IMG/VR virus record: IMGVR_UViG_3300017743_000153
Span: 1 to 22,073 of that record
Direction: 5' to 3' (one strand)
DNA length: 22,073 nt
Source: a virus
This document shows, in pieces, positions 1 to 6,534 of the stretch. Position 1 is the stretch's first letter, and every line of letters begins with the position of its first letter. Made by a program: the position numbers and the translations under genes. Below the pieces are notes generated by a model. That model saw only the letters and a program-made list of their open reading frames with translations, made no database searches and was not told the DNA's origin.

Positions 1-51
1 ATCAAAGTCGTCAAAATAAGGAGCTACATTAAGATTAGTTTCCTGGGGCAT
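1..51 (-). CDS. 5' start of a cyanophage virion structural protein (partial, DUF4815-like)
   Basis: An ATG at 51-49 opens a frame that runs off the window edge and gives 17 residues, MPQETNLNVAPYFDDFD. From memory, this start is typical of a large structural protein of T4-like cyanophages annotated with DUF4815, which lies next to gp8 and is thought to be part of the baseplate or fibre apparatus. The ATG is 6 nt after the gp8 stop, so the two genes are probably co-transcribed. No strong Shine-Dalgarno is visible in the short spacer. The family call rests on 17 residues only and the rest of the protein is outside the window. Confidence 0.6.
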   Translation of the reverse strand, partial: MPQETNLNVAPYFDDFD

Positions 52-57
52 GATTTC

Positions 58-1614
58 TTAGAACTGCAAGATAATTTTAACGTCTTCTTTCTGTGATGAA
101 GACCTCGTAACTGAAGGTCTGTTGTCAACGTAAATGATATCACCCGAGAACTTTTGACTCTCTGGATTTGCTAACCCATTTACGAAGTTCTGACCCAGAT
201 AGTAGGTACGACTATTTAGAACCGTTGAAACACCTTGGAATGCGGTGTTAATACCCAAACTAACTGATCCACCAGTAATAGAAAGACTGCCACCACTAGT
301 GATATTTGAGGTAAATTTGTTTGATCTAAATCCATAAACTGGAGATGCATCAACATTACCATCAGAACCAAAACCTGAGTTTGTTCTATCCTGCCAATAC
401 TTCAGAACACCAGTAACTTGATCATAGGATACAACTTTACCAACAGCAGTAGATCCAAGTCCAACAGTTTGTGTAATAGTTGAGTCAGCTGTAAATAATG
501 CCGAACTATATCCAATACCGGTAAGTCTTATTGCGTAGACTGCACTAGCCTTATCAAGTGTTAAGATTGAGGATGAATCATATGCTGTTGGATTTTCAAT
601 CATTCCAACACGAGCAAACTGGTTACCCGTAATAAAATCAGGGTTCTCAGTATCATTCTCAAATCTAGCGTATGTGAGTACATTATATGCACCCAACTCA
701 CGATAGATATCGGATCCATGACCACCAGATGGTGGAACAATTACATTAAATATTGGTGAAGTTGTTCCAGTAGGAACATTGCCTGCTATCAGGTCAACAG
801 TTCCATACGAATACCCTTCTCCACCTTTTGATACGGTGATAGTTTCAACTTTAGAATCATTATTAACAACGATGGTTGCTTCTGCACCAAACCCATCACC
901 AAGAATAGGAACTCTTGTATATGTTGAGTTGGCAGTTCCCATACCAACACCACGATTTTTAATCGTCACCACTTTGAGTTGACCACTTGATGGTGCGTTC
1001 TGTCTTACAGGAGCATCATCTATACTTGTTTCCCAATTACTAGGAACAGGAATATAGTTAGTCGAATCAAACTTAATAGCCTGACTTGGTTTGATTGTAT
1101 ACAGATACTTCCAGATATAACCATCACCACTGTTACCTGCCTCCCTAGGTTCCAAATCGGTGAATGTTGGTTCATCCAATGAAGGTCCACCCACAAAGTT
1201 ATTTTCTGGAGTGGCGTTATTATACAAACAGATATAAACTCTAAAGTCAGAGTTCATAACATAGTAGTTTGCTGAGTAGATATCAAACGAACCCGATGGT
1301 TGTGATGGGTTATTACGAGTGATATCACTTCTCCACATATCATAAGTGATACCTGAAGCCCATTGAATTTTTCTCACAACCTGACTGACATCAGAAGAGT
1401 TAATCTTCTTCATCGCCAACATTGTATCCCAATAATCATTAGCCTGATCCAAACTATCCTTCGGAGCAGGGGGACTACTATCCCAATCAGATTGATAATC
1501 TTCTGGGTTAGGAAGTCCAATAAATGCGTAGTAAGAATTAGAGCTGGTCTGAACACCAGCCACAAAATTCTTCGCATTTAAGATACGAAGTTGATCAGTA
1601 ATTATTGCAGCCAT
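58..1614 (-). CDS. 8: Baseplate wedge subunit, T4 gp8-like, with insertion
   Basis: This 518-aa protein resembles T4 gp8, which forms dimers in the baseplate wedge and binds gp7, gp6 and gp10. The clearest matches to remembered T4 gp8 are GDGYIWKYLYTI at residues 163-174 (T4 GDGYVWEYLFEI), ITGNQFARVGMIENP at 328-342, and the C-terminus GDIIYVDNRP at 491-500 followed by a terminal IILQF (T4 ends GEMIYMENRPP then NILFTF). T4 gp8 is about 334 aa. The extra length lies mainly at residues 210-285, where two Gly-rich GxGY-type repeats occur, and at about 370-480. The gene starts 37 nt after the stop of the 902-aa fibre gene and has a GATAAATA motif in that gap. No Shine-Dalgarno is present; the leader instead reads UCCUCCC. 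Confidence 0.87.
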   Translation of the reverse strand: MAAIITDQLRILNAKNFVAGVQTSSNSYYAFIGLPNPEDYQSDWDSSPPAPKDSLDQANDYWDTMLAMKKINSSDVSQVVRKIQWASGITYDMWRSDITRNNPSQPSGSFDIYSANYYVMNSDFRVYICLYNNATPENNFVGGPSLDEPTFTDLEPREAGNSGDGYIWKYLYTIKPSQAIKFDSTNYIPVPSNWETSIDDAPVRQNAPSSGQLKVVTIKNRGVGMGTANSTYTRVPILGDGFGAEATIVVNNDSKVETITVSKGGEGYSYGTVDLIAGNVPTGTTSPIFNVIVPPSGGHGSDIYRELGAYNVLTYARFENDTENPDFITGNQFARVGMIENPTAYDSSSILTLDKASAVYAIRLTGIGYSSALFTADSTITQTVGLGSTAVGKVVSYDQVTGVLKYWQDRTNSGFGSDGNVDASPVYGFRSNKFTSNITSGGSLSITGGSVSLGINTAFQGVSTVLNSRTYYLGQNFVNGLANPESQKFSGDIIYVDNRPSVTRSSSQKEDVKIILQF

Positions 1615-1632
1615 TTTGGGAGGACTTTTTGT

Positions 1633-1640
1633 TATTTATC
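1633..1640 (-). promoter_or_regulatory. Late-promoter-like motif upstream of gp8
   Basis: The minus strand reads GATAAATA, one base from the T4 late-promoter consensus TATAAATA. It lies in the 37-nt gap between the 902-aa fibre gene and gp8, with 18 nt between the motif and the gp8 ATG. The same type of motif is at similar distance before both fibre genes. Late promoter function is inferred from T4-like phages, in which a gp55 sigma factor reads this element. Confidence 0.5.
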
Positions 1641-1651
1641 GTGGAAAAAGA

Positions 1652-4360
1652 TTACTTTTTGAAGAGATCAATTGCCAAACTACCTGTATCGATATTGGCA
1701 CCATCACTTACTCTTCTTACAAAGAAATCAGCGTGTGTAGTGAATCTACTAACACCTATACTAACAGGAGTTGTTGTAGGTGTATAATCATTCATACTGG
1801 TTTGTATGACATAATCTGTAGCGTTGGAATACGCTGTAGCAAATGTCGCTCTGTATTGACCAGCAGCTATTTGTGAAGCAGTAACTCCAGGAGTTCCAGT
1901 CCATGCTGGTGAACTACCAAGAGAAATCTCACCTACCTTACTATCAGCTGGTTCATAAACTGTTGTTGTAGAACCAGTAATTGGAAGAGCTGAAGCCGGT
2001 GGAGTGAAATTAGATGTATATCTTGCTGATTTAGAAACTCTAATATCATCAACATTACCTTCAAAATTGCCAACATCACCTCCATAACTGTATCTACCAA
2101 TCCTAAAACCGTGACCGGCCACATCATTAATCTGATTATCAATTAATTGATCACTACTAGTGTTGTTAGCTTCACTACCATCAAAATAGAAGTGAATTGA
2201 ACCATTGCTAGGTTCTCTTACAATAGCGATATGATGCCATGCATTATCAGATAAGGTAGTCTTGCCTATCTGTTTTAATGCAAATCCTGTGGTAGCATTT
2301 CCAGCCCCATTAGTTCCAGTATTGGAACTACTTCTATTATGCCAATAGAAGTTGAAAACATTAGTTCCACCACCAAGGTCGTAGTATCCAATTTTCCAGT
2401 TTGCAGCAACACTAATAGATGGATGATAATTTGCAAATAATACACCAGAATCTGTAATGCTTTGGGCTGTTGGAAGTTGAGTACTATCAAAGTAGAACCA
2501 TCCTTCAAGTGTCCAAGCACCTTCAAAAGGATAATATACAGATCCTGAATTATCTTGTTGGAAGGTTAAACCACTATTATTAGTTTGGAATCTTGCAGAT
2601 TTTGTTCCATACTTTACTGGTGATGCGACTACATCAACTTGACCGGCACTCGGGGTTCGTCCATCCTTTAAGTTGGTAACAGCACCAATGTTTGCCTGAT
2701 CGAAATTCATACGAATCATCGTATTATCCCAATCACTATCTGCCTGATTGACAGTAGATGGAGCATCTACAAGGAATAATGCTCTCCAAGTAGTTCCATC
2801 ATAGTAATATGGTTGACCACCAATTTGTTTGACTTGACCAGTGGTTCCTGCTGTACCAACAACTGTTGGATTATTGTGTGATAGTGTTAGTGCAGGTGAA
2901 TCAATTCCATTAGTAGATGAACCTGATCCAACGGATACAGTATATGGAGTTTGTAATTTATTAGAGTTCGTATATACCGCATTACCCATATATGCATGAT
3001 TAGTACATTGATAATGAAGAACTTGCGGAGTAGTATCACTTATTGCAATTTCAGTGTAAGCATTATTAAAGGTTACCCCTGTAGAATATAATGTTGTCCT
3101 GTCTGCTTCAAGATAAAACTTGAGTGGATGAGATCCCGTGTTAGTATGGAGGAATCTATAACTTCTACCTGGTGTGAGTGTAAGGAATGGAGCTTGAACT
3201 CCATTAAGTAGATATCCATTACCACTACCTGAACCATTGTACCTATGTTCTTGGGTCTTAGTAGCAACAGTCACATTAATTGTGACCATTGATCCATTTG
3301 GTTGTTTCCAGAATGGTGCTTGTAGGTAAGCATATCCTGCAATTGATTGATCGACACTTATACCATAAGCAGTCGTTTGTAACCTTATACTATCAGAATG
3401 TTTAAGTGTAACTGGTGCAGCATCAATTTCTATCTCACCAGCACTTCCAACTCTTTCAAATTTAACAATATTTCCACTATTATTATAAATTATTCTTGCA
3501 TCATTGTTAGTACCAAGATTAATTCCATTCTCATCATACATGTACAGTTGACTATTTCCACTGCCTGCTTTGAATGAAACATGTGCATTTACATCAACAT
3601 TACCATTAAAAGTAGAAATACCACTAACTTCTAAGAAATTAGTTCTTATATTATTAGTATTACCAATTCCACTGCCACCTCCGCCACCGCTATAATTAAC
3701 GATATTGAGAGTTGAGATACCAGTAATATTTGCTCCACCACCTACGAATGATGTAGCAGTTAATGCTCCAGTAACTGTGACACCATTAGTAGTAGTTTCA
3801 AGTTTCTTGTTTCCTGCAAAGTGTGCTTCTACACCAGCAGCAGAATTGAATTTCAACCAACTTTGGTTCGCATTACCTTGATCTTGAATATATCCTGATG
3901 ATGCCCTGATATACAAATCACCAACACCAGAATCTACAATGAAACTGTGAAATCCAGTATGATAAATTTCTAAATCATCACCAGTTCCCAACAAAATCTT
4001 ATCAGCATCCTGCAGGTCTAGATTTGCATTAAGAATTACATTATCAGTAAAGGTTGATACTCCATCAACAGTCAGACCGCCACTAAGTGTAGATATTCCA
4101 CTAACTTCAAGAAAATCAGTTCTTAAATTATTAGTATTAGCAATACCAGTGTTGGTAATGGTTACACTACCAGTCGATCCACTTACATTAATGCCAGTTC
4201 CACCTACAACATTAGTAACTGGAACTGCAAGTGTTGTTCCATCACCAATAGCAGTATAAATCTCATTAAAGTTTGAGTTAACTTTAATTGCACCATCGAG
4301 TAAACTATCACCTGTCCCATCATTAGGTGCAGAACCAGTACTTATCCCTAACTTGGCCAT
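1652..4360 (-). CDS. Tail fibre-like structural protein with internal cupredoxin-like and LamG-like domains
   Basis: This 902-aa protein is probably a baseplate-attached fibre or receptor-binding protein. Residues 1-100 are 91% identical by direct count to the start of the neighbouring 703-aa protein. They begin MAKLGI.TGSAPNDGTGD, an N-terminus seen in many phage fibres and probably the virion anchor. The motif FLEVSGIST occurs at about 83-91 and again at 242-250. A KLETTTNGVTVTG beta-repeat and a glycine hinge (224-229) follow. Residues about 372-466 look like a cupredoxin, with H411, C452, H455 and M458. Residues about 545-790 look like a concanavalin A/LamG-type jelly roll, with WTLEGWFYFD, WHHIAIVREP, IHFYFDG and VDDIRVSKSARYT. 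The C-terminal 110 residues are not recognised. The gene has its own late-promoter-like leader and no Shine-Dalgarno. The role as a host-recognition fibre is inferred. Confidence 0.75.
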   Translation of the reverse strand: MAKLGISTGSAPNDGTGDSLLDGAIKVNSNFNEIYTAIGDGTTLAVPVTNVVGGTGINVSGSTGSVTITNTGIANTNNLRTDFLEVSGISTLSGGLTVDGVSTFTDNVILNANLDLQDADKILLGTGDDLEIYHTGFHSFIVDSGVGDLYIRASSGYIQDQGNANQSWLKFNSAAGVEAHFAGNKKLETTTNGVTVTGALTATSFVGGGANITGISTLNIVNYSGGGGGSGIGNTNNIRTNFLEVSGISTFNGNVDVNAHVSFKAGSGNSQLYMYDENGINLGTNNDARIIYNNSGNIVKFERVGSAGEIEIDAAPVTLKHSDSIRLQTTAYGISVDQSIAGYAYLQAPFWKQPNGSMVTINVTVATKTQEHRYNGSGSGNGYLLNGVQAPFLTLTPGRSYRFLHTNTGSHPLKFYLEADRTTLYSTGVTFNNAYTEIAISDTTPQVLHYQCTNHAYMGNAVYTNSNKLQTPYTVSVGSGSSTNGIDSPALTLSHNNPTVVGTAGTTGQVKQIGGQPYYYDGTTWRALFLVDAPSTVNQADSDWDNTMIRMNFDQANIGAVTNLKDGRTPSAGQVDVVASPVKYGTKSARFQTNNSGLTFQQDNSGSVYYPFEGAWTLEGWFYFDSTQLPTAQSITDSGVLFANYHPSISVAANWKIGYYDLGGGTNVFNFYWHNRSSSNTGTNGAGNATTGFALKQIGKTTLSDNAWHHIAIVREPSNGSIHFYFDGSEANNTSSDQLIDNQINDVAGHGFRIGRYSYGGDVGNFEGNVDDIRVSKSARYTSNFTPPASALPITGSTTTVYEPADSKVGEISLGSSPAWTGTPGVTASQIAAGQYRATFATAYSNATDYVIQTSMNDYTPTTTPVSIGVSRFTTHADFFVRRVSDGANIDTGSLAIDLFKK
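1991..2728 (-). other. LamG/concanavalin A-like domain in the 902-aa fibre
   Basis: Residues about 545-790 carry the usual landmarks of a laminin-G-3 type lectin fold. A strand region with KYGTKSARFQ is followed by WTLEGWFYFD, then DNAWHHIAIVREP, SIHFYFDG, a GHGFRIGRYSYGG segment and VDDIRVSKSARYT. Such domains often bind glycans, so receptor or surface-polysaccharide binding is a reasonable inference. The 703-aa paralogue lacks this domain. Confidence 0.7.
2963..3247 (-). other. Cupredoxin-like segment with type 1 copper ligand pattern (902-aa fibre)
   Basis: Residues about 372-466 include LTPGRSYRFLHTNTGSHPLKF, a typical edge-strand plus first-histidine region, then LHYQCTNHAYMGNAVY. The possible ligands are H411, C452, H455 and M458. 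C-x2-H-x2-M matches the ligand loop of amicyanin. The first His is followed by Pro, as in the HPF motifs of multicopper oxidases, instead of the Asn common in small blue-copper proteins. Copper binding is a prediction only. Confidence 0.6.
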
Positions 4361-4389
4361 AGTAGTTCTATTTGGTAAAAGTATTTATT
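4061..4389 (-). repeat. Duplicated leader and fibre N-terminus, copy 1
   Basis: The 29 nt upstream of the 902-aa start (4361-4389) are identical to those upstream of the 703-aa start, and the following 100 codons encode 91 identical residues. The other copy is at 6206-6534. Identity begins exactly at the AATAAATA motif, so the duplicated unit includes the presumed promoter as well as the anchor domain. Confidence 0.9.
4382..4389 (-). promoter_or_regulatory. Late-promoter-like motif upstream of the 902-aa fibre gene
   Basis: The minus strand reads AATAAATA, followed by CTTTTACC, with 21 nt between the motif and the ATG. It matches the T4 late consensus at 7 of 8 positions. It lies in the short gap after the 703-aa gene stop and is preserved exactly in the paralogous gene's leader. 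Confidence 0.55.
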
Positions 4390-4393
4390 GTGT

Positions 4394-6505
4394 TTATCTA
4401 AGTGTCGGATAGATATAAAGTTTTCCACCCATTGCAGCGTGTGCAGTACACTGATAATAAAGTGTATCAGGAGCATTGAATGGAACCTCAAATTTGAGTG
4501 TTCCATTACTTACATCATTATTAGTAACACCAGTATTATATTGTGTTCCAGTAGAACCATTTGCAGTGCTCTGAATACGGAATGGATGTGCTCCCATCCC
4601 ATTCACGAACTCATAAACTGCACCCCTCGCGAGATATAGATCAGGGTCATTTGTAGTGACTGGAAATCCAATACCAGTGAAGGTATAGTTATTACTACCA
4701 TCAGCACCCAGATCCCACTTTCCAGATACCGCATAAGAGGCATCACCACTGATTGATCCAGCAGCACCAACTGTAATATTATTACTTACAGTTAAACTAC
4801 CAGTAACAGCTGTAGTACCATTAATGTCTACACCATTTGAAGTAGTTGTAAGTCGTTCAATTTGTGCACCCTGACTAGTAGCATAATATAACGAGAGTCC
4901 ACCTGAAGTTGAAGCACCAGTGTTTGTTTTTAATAAAATAGATCCTTGATAACTCTGTATCTCTACATTACCAGCAGCTTTGATCTGGATTTCACCACCG
5001 GTACCAGTATTCGTGAGTAATACATCTTCTGCTCCAGCACGTTGAATACTAAAGGATCTACCCTGCAGTGCAATCGAATCGCTTTTCGACTCTCCTGTGA
5101 TTTTTACACCACTAGTAGTGGTTTCAAGTTTCTTGGAGTTGTCATAATAAAGATCTACAGAACCATTTTCAGTAGCAACTATATAATCCTCAGCCCCTGA
5201 TGCATTTGACCAAGCGTTTGTACCACCTCCTCTGAGAACAATTCCACCAGTGTTACTAATAATTTTGAAACTACTCGTATCTTGATAAATTTCAGAATTA
5301 TGGAACTTTAATCTATCATCACTAGATCCACCACTCAACGCAAGTACAACATTTGCCCCATTTAAATTAATATCACCAGAGAATGTAGAAATACCAGAAA
5401 CACTTAAGGTATCAGTCTCAGTATGACCCGTTACGTCAATACCAGTGTTATTAATAGTAACTCCAGCTCCAACAAATTTATCAGACCAAACTGCTGCCCA
5501 TCTATTGGTGTTTGTACCTAAATTATATGTTGAATCACTAAATGGTGTTATGTGTTTTACGAATGTCTGGCTAGCTCCAAATGTAACATCTACGAGAAGA
5601 TCTGCACCACCATTATACCTATTGTATATTGATATACCACTACTGACATCATATCTAATCGCAGGACTATTTCCACTCGATGGAGAAAATCTAATATCAA
5701 AGGCTGATGAGGAATTTCCTAGTGTAAGGTAACCAGTACCAGTTTCAAGATTAGTGCCATTTATATCTCCATTGACAGTTATACCAGTATTAGTAGTAGT
5801 TAGTTTTGAACTACCTTGATAGAGAAGATTAGAAAATCCAGATGTAACCTCAAGACCAAGATTTGCCGTGGTTTCTGAGGTACCACCATATACATGCAGT
5901 CCATTTTTAGCTATGACGACTAAATCACCAGCACCTCCCCCACCATTATTTTGAGCGTGAGAAATATATGCTTTTTGATTACTAGATCCATAAATTTGAA
6001 ATGGATTATTAGAAGCAGTATCCATTGAGATACCCTTACTAGCACTAAAAGTAATAGTTTGATTAGTGGTAGCACCTCTAGAAGTTACATCAGCAAGAGT
6101 GTCAGATCCTCCTCCTCCTCCTCCGCCACTGTAATTAACAATATTGAGAGTAGAAATACCAGTAATATTTGCTCCACCACCTACGAATTGTGTTGCAGTA
6201 GCGTTGCCAGTTACTGTAAGTCCACCAGACAGGGTAGATATTCCACTAACTTCAAGAAAATCAGTTCTTAAATTATTAGTATTAGCAATACCAGTGTTGG
6301 TAATAGTCACATTACCGGTAGATCCACTTACATTGATACCAGTTCCTGCTGAAACACTAGTAACTGGAACTGCAAGTGTTGTTCCATCACCAATAGCAGT
6401 ATAAATTTCTGTGAAATTTGTATTAACTTTAATGGCACCATCAATTAGACTGTCACCTGTCCCGTCATTAGGCGCAGAACCAGTATTTATCCCTAACTTG
6501 GCCAT
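4394..6505 (-). CDS. Tail fibre-like structural protein with C-terminal cupredoxin-like domain
   Basis: This 703-aa protein is a probable baseplate-attached fibre, paralogous to the 902-aa protein downstream. The first 100 residues are the shared MAKLGI anchor. A GGGANITGIST segment and a seven-glycine run (127-133) follow, much as in the paralogue. The middle (about 140-580) is a low-cysteine beta-repeat shaft with recurring KLTTTNTGITVNG, LSVSGISTFSG and KKLETTTSGVKITG type motifs, as in many marine phage fibres. The last about 100 residues resemble a cupredoxin, with H640, C686, H689 and M692, ending GGKLYIYPTLR. The gene begins 27 nt after the giant gene's stop, and the promoter-like motif overlaps that stop. 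There is no Shine-Dalgarno. The fibre role is inferred from composition and position. Confidence 0.75.
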   Translation of the reverse strand: MAKLGINTGSAPNDGTGDSLIDGAIKVNTNFTEIYTAIGDGTTLAVPVTSVSAGTGINVSGSTGNVTITNTGIANTNNLRTDFLEVSGISTLSGGLTVTGNATATQFVGGGANITGISTLNIVNYSGGGGGGGSDTLADVTSRGATTNQTITFSASKGISMDTASNNPFQIYGSSNQKAYISHAQNNGGGGAGDLVVIAKNGLHVYGGTSETTANLGLEVTSGFSNLLYQGSSKLTTTNTGITVNGDINGTNLETGTGYLTLGNSSSAFDIRFSPSSGNSPAIRYDVSSGISIYNRYNGGADLLVDVTFGASQTFVKHITPFSDSTYNLGTNTNRWAAVWSDKFVGAGVTINNTGIDVTGHTETDTLSVSGISTFSGDINLNGANVVLALSGGSSDDRLKFHNSEIYQDTSSFKIISNTGGIVLRGGGTNAWSNASGAEDYIVATENGSVDLYYDNSKKLETTTSGVKITGESKSDSIALQGRSFSIQRAGAEDVLLTNTGTGGEIQIKAAGNVEIQSYQGSILLKTNTGASTSGGLSLYYATSQGAQIERLTTTSNGVDINGTTAVTGSLTVSNNITVGAAGSISGDASYAVSGKWDLGADGSNNYTFTGIGFPVTTNDPDLYLARGAVYEFVNGMGAHPFRIQSTANGSTGTQYNTGVTNNDVSNGTLKFEVPFNAPDTLYYQCTAHAAMGGKLYIYPTLR
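4397..4708 (-). other. Cupredoxin-like C-terminal domain with type 1 copper ligand pattern (703-aa fibre)
   Basis: Residues about 600-703 contain DLYLARGAVYEFVNGMGAHPF, then a 40-residue stretch and TLYYQCTAHAAMGGKLYIYP. Candidate ligands are H640, C686, H689 and M692. C-T-x-H-x-x-M is the arrangement seen in amicyanin (CTPHPFM), and pseudoazurin has the similar CTPHYxM. The domain sits at the extreme C-terminus, so it could be exposed at the fibre tip. Confidence 0.65.
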
Positions 6506-6534
6506 AGTAGTTCTATTTGGTAAAAGTATTTATT
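6206..6534 (-). repeat. Duplicated leader and fibre N-terminus, copy 2
   Basis: This is the partner of 4061-4389. The non-coding part (6506-6534) is identical to 4361-4389 base for base, and the 100 following codons differ at nine residues. The leader overlaps the stop codon of the giant gene by two bases. Confidence 0.9.
6527..6534 (-). promoter_or_regulatory. Late-promoter-like motif upstream of the 703-aa fibre gene, overlapping the giant gene stop
   Basis: AATAAATA on the minus strand lies 21 nt before the ATG. Its first two bases are shared with the TAA stop (6533-6535) of the giant gene. The placement and the exact duplication before the next gene support a regulatory role. The assignment rests on similarity to T4 late promoters. 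Confidence 0.55.

Noticed and set aside
779-982. Plus-strand open frames, such as those at 779-982, 4388-4639, 5445-5732, 10400-10726 and 15005-15334
   Set aside because: They lie opposite strong minus-strand coding regions with recognised families, lack ribosome sites and have no recognisable composition. They are shadow frames.
1933-2526. Short minus-strand frames inside the 902-aa gene
   Set aside because: They are in other frames of a gene with clear domain content and have low-complexity Leu/Ile composition typical of shadow frames.
2963-3247. Cupredoxin-like segment as a captured host plastocyanin gene
   Set aside because: It is an internal part of a fibre protein, has the C-x2-H-x2-M loop and not the plastocyanin C-x2-H-x4-M spacing, and has no signal peptide.
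6106-6126. Run of cctcctcct as a simple-sequence or promoter element
   Set aside because: It encodes the glycine hinge of the 703-aa fibre, and the paralogue has a similar glycine hinge at the same place with different codons.
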